A stretch of DNA of 64,000 bases from NCBI RefSeq assembly GCF_010614805.1, contig NZ_JAAFZC010000001.1:970001-1034000 (forward strand). Reading direction: 5' to 3'. How positions within the stretch are numbered: position 1 is the first letter of the stretch; every line of letters starts with the position of its first letter. The notes beneath the pieces were generated by a model. The model was not told the DNA's origin, did no database searches, and saw nothing but the letters and a program-made list of their open reading frames with translations. The DNA is from Pseudooceanicola aestuarii. Its GTDB lineage: Bacteria > Pseudomonadota > Alphaproteobacteria > Rhodobacterales > Rhodobacteraceae. The position numbers and the translations under genes were made by a program. Below, one piece after another: positions 46,010-53,736 of the stretch.

Positions 46010-47314
46010 CAGAGGTGGTCGCAGGATTTCGGACCAGTTTCCAAGCGGTAGCGACTGACGAAGGAACACCACCACGTAACGAAGCGGAATCGCTATTCTG
46101 CGGAGTTCAAGGCCAAGATTGCTCTTGAAGCCATCCGTGAAGAGTTGACGACGGCCGAGTTGGCCAAGAGGTACGGCGTCCATCCGACCATGATCAGCGG
46201 ATGGAAGAGAACGGTGATCGAGAACATGGCATCGGCGTTTGGCGGTGGCGCCTCGACCGAGCCGGCGATTTCCGAGAAGGATGTCGAGAAGCTGCACGCC
46301 AAGATCGGCCAGCTGGTCGTGGAGCGGGTTTTTTTTGGCCGATGCCTCCAGTCTCATCCTCGGCGCTGGAGGCAGAAAGCGGTGAAGCACGATCACCCCG
46401 ATCTCAGCGTCCGGCGGCAGTGCAGCCTGTTGTCGCTGGCGCGCTTCAGCCTCTATTATCACCCGCGCGGCGAAAGCGCAGCGAACCTGACGTTCATGGA
46501 GATCATCGATCGGCAGTTCCTGGAAACGCCCTGGTACGGGTCGCGGCAAATGGCCCGTCACATGCAGCGAGAGGGGCATAAATGCGGTCGCCACCGTGTG
46601 CGGCGGCTAATGCGCCTCATGCGTCTTGTGCCGATCTACCAGGAGCCGAAGACCAGCAGGAAGCATCCCGAGCACAGGATTTACCCGTACGTTCTCAAGG
46701 GGCTGGTCATAACCCGCCCCAACCAGGTCTGGTGTACCGCCATCAGCTATATCCCCATGCGCCCGGGCTTTTTGTATCTTGTCGCCATCATAGATTGGCA
46801 CAGCCGGAAGGTTCTGAGCTGGCGGCTGTCGAACAGCATGGATGCAGGGTTCTGTGTCGAGGCGCTGAAGGAGGCGCTGGCCCGATACGGCCCGCCGGAG
46901 ATATTCAACTCTGACCAGGGCTCGCAATTCACCAGCACCGACTTCACCGATGTACTGCATGACGCCAAGGTGAAGATCTCGATGGACGGCCGCGGGCGCT
47001 GGCCCCGCTCTCATCGTTTGCAAGCAAACGACTGCCGCGCAACGGACAACCGGATGATCGAGCGCTTCTGGCGATCCCTGAAATACAAATGCGTCTACCT
47101 GAACGCCTTCGAGACCGGCTCTGAAGCCCGTGAGGGGATCGGCGCCTGGATCACCTATTACAATGAAAAGCGCCCGCACTCACCCCATGGGCTGCTGACG
47201 CCCATCGAGGCATATGATAGTCGGGCCCCGAACCTGAAAGCTGCCGCCTGAAATGAAACCCATGCCATAGCTTAGCCCGGCGGCAAACTGGTCGAAAATT
47301 CAGGACCACCTCTG
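46010..47314 (+). mobile_element. IS3-family insertion sequence (first)
   Basis: The 1305-bp element is bounded by imperfect inverted repeats: CAGAGGTGGTC at 46010 and its complement GACCACCTCTG ending at 47314, with further partial matches inward (GGACCAGTTT against AAACTGGTC). It contains one degenerate orfA/orfB. No target-site duplication is seen (flanks ACGCGC and TAGCAG), so one or both flanks have probably been rearranged. Confidence 0.85.
46055..47251 (+). pseudogene. Degenerate IS3-family transposase (orfA-orfB fused)
   Basis: OrfA begins with a basic HTH region (NRYSAEFKAKIALEAIREE) but an ATG is missing where expected (CTG at 46055). At 46329-46336 a run of eight Ts fuses orfA and orfB in one frame. 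The DDE integrase core is recognisable (NSDQGSQFTS, NRMIERFWRSLKYKC), but the first catalytic aspartate is replaced by alanine (VWCTAISYI, codon GCC at 46739). An unusual 13-14-residue in-frame insertion (PRSHRLQANDCRAT) separates the second aspartate from the glutamate. I judge it inactive. Confidence 0.8.
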
Positions 47315-47416
47315 TAGCAGCGAGAGTCCACACTCGAACACTTTCACAACGTATGACAAACGGGCTTTCTATACACAAGCTTTCAAGAGCAGCAAGCTCG
47401 AGAGCCGTATATGAAC
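47314..47416. repeat. 103-bp direct repeat, left copy
   Basis: The sequence from GTAGCAGCGAGAGTCCACAC to GAGAGCCGTATATGAAC recurs in the same orientation at 62246-62348, with about four mismatches near the right part. It starts exactly at the right end of the first IS element. It is AT-richer than the chromosome and I recognise no gene in it. Confidence 0.95.
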
Positions 47417-47783
47417 CGATCGTCAGTAATTTCGGCGCATCCAGCGATCTCCCGCCGCCAAGTTTCTGCCGAGTTAAGAGGCCACACAATGCTGAAGACC
47501 AGCCGCACCTATCGCCAGATGTGTCACGCCGGTGGATTCCATCTGCTCCAAAACGAGACCAGCGGGTAGCACTCGCGTCTGATCCTGGGCACGGGCTTCG
47601 TCACTGCCGCACTCACGCCCTCCGACCACCTCGACATGATCCACGTCCGCAGCGCCGTCCATCGCCTGCAACGCTGAAGAGCACGGAAATACCCGACCAT
47701 GACGATCGCCGCCCATGATGTGCTCGCAGCCCTGATCGCGATGCCGCCTCGCCCGACTGCAGAAGCGCCCGACGATTGCCGGA
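47417..47783 (+). other. Region without a clear gene; possible broken small ORF
   Basis: An ATG at 47489 opens a 26-codon frame stopped by TAG at 47567, and the same frame continues to TGA at 47675. The joined 62 codons look more coding-like than either part alone (GFHLLQNETSG, then HSRLILGTGFVTAALTPSDH). This may be a small accessory gene broken by an amber codon. I cannot assign a family, and nothing else is evident. Confidence 0.3.
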
Positions 47784-48581
47784 TTGGAAGCACAAGTCAT
47801 TGCACTGGCACCACCCGCTGCGAAGGCATGGAACTTCCGCCGGACGGATTCCTATGCTGAACCCGAGGCCCTCGTCGATGCACTGATCGAGCGGCTTGGG
47901 CTAAGCCCCTTCGAGCGGGCCGCGCTCTCACGCCAGAAGGCCCGCTTCGAAGGCGGTGCCGTCGCGGCGGAGAACGTCTTGCCGCCGTTGCCCGCGGGCC
48001 CCTTTCGCTTCTTTGCCCTCGACGTCGAGACGGCCAACCACGACCGCGCAAGCATTTGCCAAGTTGGTGTCGCCTGTATTCGTCCGGACGACAGCATCGT
48101 CACCTGGGTCACCCTTGTTGACCCGCAGACCCGCCATTGGTCGTTTACCGGGCTGCACGGGATCCACGGCGGCATGGTCGGGGACGCTCCGCGTATCAAC
48201 GAAGTTCTGGAGGCCTTGGAGCCGCTGCTGTCGGGCAGTATGGTCTACCAGCACTCCGGATTTGACCGCAGCGCAATCCGTGCTGCCTGTGCAGGGCTGG
48301 GGCGTTCCGAGCCAGATCGGCATTGGCTGGATAGCGTTGGCGTTGCCCGCCGTGCTTGGCCTGAGCTCAAAGGGAACGGTGGGCACGGTCTGGCATCCTT
48401 GAAACAGTTCCTCGGCCTGTCCTTTGAACATCACGATGCCGGCGAGGATGCCTGCGCTGCTGCTCAGGTGGTTCTGCACGCAGAACGCGGCACGGTCGGG
48501 CGGCACAAAGTGCCGCGCGCGCTCGTCGAGGAAGTCGAGACAACGGCCCTACCCCCCGCCGAGCATCTGCCGACTGGGTGA
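47784..48581 (+). CDS. DEDDh 3'-5' exonuclease
   Basis: The 265-aa protein has an exonuclease domain from about residue 75: ExoI FALDVETAN (D and E), ExoII QHSGFDRSAI (D) and ExoIII HHDAGEDAC (H and D), the DEDDh pattern of DNA polymerase III epsilon-like nucleases. The first 70 residues are a helical extension. There is no ATG; TTG 47784 is the likely start, though the N-terminus could be altered. The reaction is removal of nucleotides from 3' ends; the biological role in this island is unknown. Confidence 0.8.
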   Translation: MEAQVIALAPPAAKAWNFRRTDSYAEPEALVDALIERLGLSPFERAALSRQKARFEGGAVAAENVLPPLPAGPFRFFALDVETANHDRASICQVGVACIRPDDSIVTWVTLVDPQTRHWSFTGLHGIHGGMVGDAPRINEVLEALEPLLSGSMVYQHSGFDRSAIRAACAGLGRSEPDRHWLDSVGVARRAWPELKGNGGHGLASLKQFLGLSFEHHDAGEDACAAAQVVLHAERGTVGRHKVPRALVEEVETTALPPAEHLPTG

Positions 48582-48700
48582 GTGCTTGGTCGGGCGATCC
48601 TCACTGCAGGCAACCTGAAGAACAGTCACTTCTACCTGCGTGCCTTTTTCGACAAGTTCCCGCCCGAACTCGTCGATGCGAGTGAATTGCCCCGCGTTTC

Positions 48701-48846
48701 TCAGACGCCTTCGTGTCTCAGTTTCTGCTGCCGCTCGAAGTCGACCGGCGACAGCATTCCGTTCCGGGCGTGTTGGCGCTTCGGGTTGTAGAACATCTCG
48801 ATGTAGTCGAACACGTCCTGCCTTGCCTCCTCGCGAGTTCGGTAGG
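48701..48846 (-). pseudogene. 3' fragment of another IS3-family transposase
   Basis: On the minus strand the translation LTYRTREEARQDVFDYIEMF continuing YNPKRQHARNGMLSPVDFERQ and a stop at 48701 is the typical C-terminus of an IS3-family OrfB. Nothing of the rest of the element remains; the neighbouring ATPase gene ends seven bases away. This is a footprint of an older insertion in the island. Confidence 0.85.
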
Positions 48847-48852
48847 TCAATC

Positions 48853-50679
48853 TCAGAGGCCCTGCAATAGCATCTTCAGGTCTTCTGCCACTTCTGGATC
48901 TCCTGGAAGAGCTTTCCCCAGCCCATGTCCACCTTTTTGTCCTTTATCTGTGGCTGACCTGCGCACGGCTGAAAGGAGTTCTTTGCCTACATATGTGAAC
49001 TCTCTGCCGCGCTCAGAAAGCTTATCTCGCGCTTCTGCCGTTCCCACATACTCAGCCTCGCCTTTTCGGTAGGCTGGTATCTGTTTGAGCACCTCTGTCC
49101 GTTTACAGTTGAAGCGCTTTGCAGCATCCTCTGCGTCGAGCAGATCGCATGCGTCATTGATCAACTCGCGGGCTTCCTCCGCAGACACTGCAAACTCAAA
49201 TGAAACTACGGCATCATTGATCCAGTAAGACTCAATGTCTGAGCCATTTGTGAACCAGACCGCGATATCTTGATCGCTGTAAGGCTGCGCGAGAAGAGCT
49301 TGTTCCTTTTGCAGCATGAAATCGCAATCCCTGTGGAGCACGATCTTCATTTTATTACCGAACAACTGTCGAAGGCCTGCGATGCTCGCTGCCGGAGGAA
49401 GGCTTGAGCTACCGCGGGCAGGCCAGATTGCGGTCTTCTGAAACAAGGTTGGCCACTGGCTGAGCAGCTTGTTCAACATGCCAACCTTATCATCCTCGGT
49501 TACCAACAGGATGCTCTTGTCCAGCAAGCCCCAACCCATGTCGCGCCGGATTTCATCAGTATTGTCGCTGGCAACCTTTCCTTGTTTCATCCAGATGAGC
49601 GTCGCATCCACAGTAAGAGCTCGAACGACACTGGGGCTGTGCGTAGTAAGGAGAACTTGGCAGTCATACTTGATGGCTGCATCCATGAGAGCGAGAGTAA
49701 GTCGTTCTTGCGCATCGGGATGAAGATGCGAATCCGGCTCATCGACCAAGAGAAGCCGAGGTCGGAAATAAACCAAATATGCAAATATCTGGATGACTTG
49801 TAGAAATCCGATACCGGCCAGCTCCAACGGCTTAAAGCGCTTAGGATCGGCGACTTTCATCGCTTCCGTTTGAAACGCAGCATTTATTTTGTAGTCTTTT
49901 TCATCATCGAAAGTGACTTGGAGGTTTAGTGGCCCCAAGACTCGAGACACAAGTTCCTCGACTTCTGCAAGACCATCCGCTCCATGTGTCGACGCGGTTG
50001 CCTTGAGCAACTCCAATATATTTCTGAGAACCGTATTTGCGTCGCCTGCCGCTGCTTGGCGGTGGACAATCCTCTTAGACCGCTTTTCCTCAGACAATGG
50101 TATGCCCGCAAGTCCCGGAATATATGCGGAAATTTCCCGCTGCTGAGATCGTATTAGCGTAGTGATCAGATTGTTGGAGGGAATATGGACGCTAATACCT
50201 TCGTTTCGTGCGGACTTGATCCACATCGAGCTTCCGATGGTCGGTGCCCCATCAATGCTTGCTTCGATTTCCAAATCCATTCTGGGAGCTGCGGCAAAGT
50301 TGCCATACTCGGTTGAATGAGAAGCATTCTTGTATTCTGGCGACGGCATGTATGTCGCTTCGAGCTCCGAAAGAGTGGAGGCCTCAGCATTTTTTGTCGC
50401 GGTTGCCGGGGATCGTGGCTCCACGCTTAGATTTCGACCACTCTGTAGCATCCAATGAAGAGCTTGCAGGATAGAGCTCTTTCCGCTGCCATTGGTTCCC
50501 ACAATAACCGTGAAATCTGACAACGGAACGGTGGTTTCCTCGATCGCCTTAAAGTTTTTGATCGTGGCTTTCGTCAGCTTCATAGCCCCGGAACCTGAGC
50601 CGGATTTTTCGCCCACGTCGCCATGGACATTGGCAACTTCATCAATCTGGTCGATTTCGGACGTAGTGTTGCCGCTCAT
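48853..50679 (-). CDS. OLD/RloA-type AAA ATPase with C-terminal TOPRIM-like region
   Basis: This 608-aa protein has an SMC/ABC-like ATPase half: Walker A GTNGSGKSS (residues 61-69), Walker B LLLVDEPDSHLHP (about 309-321) and H-loop LLTTHSPSVVRAL. The C-terminal half has ILLVTEDDKVGMLN (E and DD) and VLHRDCDFM (DxD-like), which resembles a TOPRIM/DUF4435-type nuclease region of OLD-family proteins; the divergence leaves nuclease activity uncertain. OLD-family proteins often act in phage defence. The GC content is clearly lower than its neighbours, indicating transfer. The start may be 50679 or the later ATG at 50583 (MKLTKATIKNF). Confidence 0.85.
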   Translation of the reverse strand: MSGNTTSEIDQIDEVANVHGDVGEKSGSGSGAMKLTKATIKNFKAIEETTVPLSDFTVIVGTNGSGKSSILQALHWMLQSGRNLSVEPRSPATATKNAEASTLSELEATYMPSPEYKNASHSTEYGNFAAAPRMDLEIEASIDGAPTIGSSMWIKSARNEGISVHIPSNNLITTLIRSQQREISAYIPGLAGIPLSEEKRSKRIVHRQAAAGDANTVLRNILELLKATASTHGADGLAEVEELVSRVLGPLNLQVTFDDEKDYKINAAFQTEAMKVADPKRFKPLELAGIGFLQVIQIFAYLVYFRPRLLLVDEPDSHLHPDAQERLTLALMDAAIKYDCQVLLTTHSPSVVRALTVDATLIWMKQGKVASDNTDEIRRDMGWGLLDKSILLVTEDDKVGMLNKLLSQWPTLFQKTAIWPARGSSSLPPAASIAGLRQLFGNKMKIVLHRDCDFMLQKEQALLAQPYSDQDIAVWFTNGSDIESYWINDAVVSFEFAVSAEEARELINDACDLLDAEDAAKRFNCKRTEVLKQIPAYRKGEAEYVGTAEARDKLSERGREFTYVGKELLSAVRRSATDKGQKGGHGLGKALPGDPEVAEDLKMLLQGL

Positions 50680-50848
50680 GAAAATATCTCGCTCGCAATA
50701 GGCATCAAACTATCAGTCGCTTTACGCTGAAAAGGAAAGTTGCAACCAGAAGGCAGTCCCCCCTTCAATGTTATCTCTTTTGCGATAAGCCTTTCGCTGA
50801 TGAATGCCAACGGCACCCAAGAACCTGTGCATGCATATCCGCGCTACA

Positions 50849-50897
50849 TTATGGGCAAATCGCGCAAACTTATGGGGACCGCGCAGGATTATGCGCG
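50849..50897. repeat. Three degenerate TTATG-centred repeats
   Basis: TTATGGG, TTATGGGG and TTATGCGCG start at 50849, 50870 and 50889 (spacing 21 and 19 bases), and the first two are followed by GCGCA at the same relative place. The arrangement is like an array of protein-binding sites (recombinase arm sites, iterons or an operator). Confidence 0.5.
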
Positions 50898-50976
50898 ATC
50901 CTACACCCCCATGTAGGCGCGCGCGTAGTGCTTCGCTACGCCCCTTGAGATTTGAATGGGTTAAACCATCCTTTGC

Positions 50977-51015
50977 GCACAAAGGATTTCGCGGACTACG
51001 CACAAAGGTTTTCGC
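50977..51015. repeat. Pair of 16-bp direct repeats
   Basis: GCACAAAGGATTTCGC (50977-50992) and GCACAAAGGTTTTCGC (51000-51015) differ at one base and are spaced 23 bases start to start. The first overlaps a palindrome CCTTTG-CGCA-CAAAGG (50970-50985). Confidence 0.75.
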
Positions 51016-51378
51016 CGTCAGGTTTCAGCACGCACCGGCTCCCATAGTGGCTCTCCATCCCTGCATTTTAGTCCTTTCACAGCGAGCATGGAAGCCCAGT
51101 GCGCCTCGCGACAGCTTCCCGGTCTTCATGAGAAATGGCAGGATACACTCCGGGCCTGCATGCATGCGCTGAGCGGGATCCTCCCGGCGCCCGTCGCGCG
51201 TGCGCGCTTGTATCTGCAACCACCACGGCAATCTGGATTAGGGCGGGCGGTGAGCGGACATTTACCGCCTCTGCATGCCCCGCGTCTGCTTCCCAGCTGA
51301 CTTGGCGGGCATAGAGCCGTAAGGCATGTGCAGAAGCTACAAGTGACTTCGCTGAACTGCGCATGCAGCATCTCAGCG

Positions 51379-53736
51379 TCAGCTCGCACCGTAGATGTCC
51401 ATAAGAAGATCCGGGTTTGTCCCTTCGCCGAGCAATTCCTCCTTGAGATCCCGTAGAATCGGCAAGATCTTGTCGCGTCGCCGCTGGAGGTTGGCACTCG
51501 GTCTACGGCGGCCAATCAGATCAACTTCGACTTCCTCGATGATCGCCAGGAAATCGTCGGCCAAGGGATCAATGCCAGACACCAGGGCCGTGGGGTCTTT
51601 GAGGCGCCACCTGAGAAGACCCGCGAGCAGAAAGGGCGCGTAGTTGAACTTGGTGTATTCTTCACCGATGTTGCGCCTAAAGTCCGTCAGCGTGCGGCTT
51701 GCCAATCTGTCAACGTCCTCCCGAGACAGCAGCATCGGGGTCATATCCGACCGCGACAGCAGAAAGGCCATGCACGCGCTTTGCCGATTCCACACCCAGT
51801 TCTCGACGTCCGAGGACAGAAGCATCTCGACGACGCGCTCAACGGCCTCCTCATCGCGAAGGATCCGTCCCAGCCCCTGGTAGACGAGGACCCAGCTCAT
51901 CTGGTGACGCACGAACGGGTGGGCCCGCCCACACGTCTCGATGCACTCCGTCAACCATTTGACCACGTCGGTCGGACACCGCCGGAACTGCCATGTCAAG
52001 AACTTCAAGGCCGCGTTGTCTTCGGTCCCTGCGCCCGTTTCGCCGGCCAGGCGTCTGCGTGTAACGTCCAGCGCCTTGTCCGTCAGGATATCGAGTCGCT
52101 CAATTTCCTCCCGGCCGATCTCGGCGGGAAGATCTCCATCGCTGGAGATGCAGTATTGCCCGAACGGCCGTTGCGACAGCTTCGCCGCGAGCGTTTCCCA
52201 ATCGGGGTTGATGCGGAAGGGTTCCGACTGGAGAAGACTGAGCAGACCATCGGCGCGAGCGGTGTCTTCCCATGCGGGCATCCCGCATGGAAGAACCAAG
52301 CGCTGCGGGATTGAGACATGGTGCTGTTGGCTTTCGATGATCTCATCCCAAGATCGGGCATCTTCTTGTGCATCGTCCCAGTCGACCGTGAAGATCCGAC
52401 CCAATATTGGCGCTTCCATCAGGATTCTTGCCCGACCGGCCGCCGGTTTCTGCTCGACCCAGAGCGACACGGCCGCCTGTTCCCTCAGCGGCGTGCCGAT
52501 CGCGATGGTCGCCTTTCGCGGTGGTGGTGAAGCTTCCTTTCGAAGATACACGGAGACATTCTCCTGCCCCGCCGGTATCGCGAGCGTTGCCGGGTTAGGG
52601 CTCCGATAAGTGCGGCCGGCTTCAAGCGTCTCTTCCGGTCTAATGAGGTCGAAATTCGCCGCGCCATCAGCCCCGTAGACAATGGTGGACAGCCTGGGCA
52701 AGAAGTCGAAAAAGATCGGCACCCCGTTCCCGGCCCTATGCGCCGCAAGCAAGGCGCCGTGTGCCACGGCCGGTGCCGGCAGCACGCTAAGGGAAACGGG
52801 CGACGAGCTCCCGATACTTGCGGCGATGCGGTCCTTGAGAGCCCCTTCGGTCAGCGTCTCCAGGAGCACCACGTCGCAGCCCTGCAGGTCGAGAACCTCG
52901 TTAAATTCCGTCACCTTGTCGGCAGCTTGGTATCCGCTCAACTCGAGGAGTTCCCAGTCCCCGTTCTGGACCCGAACCATCTCGGGCGGACAAGTCAGTC
53001 CCAAGGCCATCTTTCCGACTGAACGTGCGATGGCGCGATGGGCTGTTCTCGATGTGAGGCCGGCCTGACCGATTGCGACCTTACGCGCGGCATGCACGAG
53101 ATTTTCGTATCCGATACTCCCTGGCGTATGCGTCGCAGCCTCGCGCCGTTCCGGTGCCAGGACGCCGCGTGCCCCCCTGATGATAAGGTGTTGAACGGCC
53201 AGGCCACGCCGGTCGTGGCAGACCACACCCACGCGCTGTCCTTCCGCTACGAGACCATGCTCGATTGCATAGAGCGCCGCGAGAACAGGACGCCAGACAA
53301 GCAAGCCGTTCCGATACTTACCGGCGGACAGCGCAGCGAGCAGGTGTTCCTGTGCCGTCTCGGACCCGTCGGGGCCCTCGTCGATTGACGCGATGTTGTA
53401 GGCGGCCCCCTGGGTCGATCCCGCGAAGCAGGACGCCAACTTTGTGACGTCCTCGTCCTTCATTTCGAGGAGCTCCCGGACCGACATGCGGCGCTCTGGT
53501 GCTCCGACTTCACCCCACCCCCCACCAAGTCCGTGAGGAGCGGCGTCTGCCTGAGCGCCTCCGATCCAACGGCTTGTGCCAGCATTTCCGACATTAACAA
53601 CAGAAGTAAGCGGGCCACTTGGAACGACTTCGACGGGGCCGACCTCGTCTTCCTCCCCCGGCCTTGAGCGCCAATTCCTGGCAACGAAGTCGCGCCAACC
53701 GTTCACGTCAAACCCGCAGAACTTCCTGGCTGTCAT
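51379..53736 (-). CDS. Divergent Hsp70/actin-like protein with helical C-terminus (fifth gene of operon)
   Basis: I do not recognise a named family for this 785-aa protein. In order there is a short CGFDVNG motif near the N-terminus in the place of an actin phosphate-1 loop, then RPVLAALYAIEHGLVAEG with GQRVGVVCHDRRGLAVQHLI (about 149-186) where Hsp70 has its phosphate-2 strand. ETLTEGALKDRIAAS leads to APAVAHGALLAA (321-332), like the conserved end of the Hsp70 ATPase domain. Residues 360-445 look like the Hsp70 beta-sandwich (IRPEETLEAGRTY, QENVSVYL). The last 270 residues are helical. The catalytic motifs are degenerate. The start overlaps the previous stop (ATGA). Confidence 0.6.
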   Translation of the reverse strand: MTARKFCGFDVNGWRDFVARNWRSRPGEEDEVGPVEVVPSGPLTSVVNVGNAGTSRWIGGAQADAAPHGLGGGWGEVGAPERRMSVRELLEMKDEDVTKLASCFAGSTQGAAYNIASIDEGPDGSETAQEHLLAALSAGKYRNGLLVWRPVLAALYAIEHGLVAEGQRVGVVCHDRRGLAVQHLIIRGARGVLAPERREAATHTPGSIGYENLVHAARKVAIGQAGLTSRTAHRAIARSVGKMALGLTCPPEMVRVQNGDWELLELSGYQAADKVTEFNEVLDLQGCDVVLLETLTEGALKDRIAASIGSSSPVSLSVLPAPAVAHGALLAAHRAGNGVPIFFDFLPRLSTIVYGADGAANFDLIRPEETLEAGRTYRSPNPATLAIPAGQENVSVYLRKEASPPPRKATIAIGTPLREQAAVSLWVEQKPAAGRARILMEAPILGRIFTVDWDDAQEDARSWDEIIESQQHHVSIPQRLVLPCGMPAWEDTARADGLLSLLQSEPFRINPDWETLAAKLSQRPFGQYCISSDGDLPAEIGREEIERLDILTDKALDVTRRRLAGETGAGTEDNAALKFLTWQFRRCPTDVVKWLTECIETCGRAHPFVRHQMSWVLVYQGLGRILRDEEAVERVVEMLLSSDVENWVWNRQSACMAFLLSRSDMTPMLLSREDVDRLASRTLTDFRRNIGEEYTKFNYAPFLLAGLLRWRLKDPTALVSGIDPLADDFLAIIEEVEVDLIGRRRPSANLQRRRDKILPILRDLKEELLGEGTNPDLLMDIYGAS

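Larger units (their letters stand above)
50680..51378. other. 700-bp non-coding stretch with short repeats
   Basis: No convincing gene lies between the OLD-type ATPase gene and the five-gene operon; both neighbours are on the minus strand. The stretch contains a block of three degenerate TTATG repeats (50849-50897), a pair of 16-bp direct repeats (50977-51015) and a hairpin CGTAG-TGCTTCG-CTACG (50925-50941 region). It probably holds the ATPase promoter and the end of the five-gene transcript, but I see no U-rich terminator. Confidence 0.6.

Noticed and set aside
51126-51515. Cysteine-rich minus-strand frame in the 700-bp gap
   Set aside because: It overlaps the repeat-bearing gap and the end of the Hsp70-like gene, has no ribosome-binding site, and its composition follows the local GC pattern.
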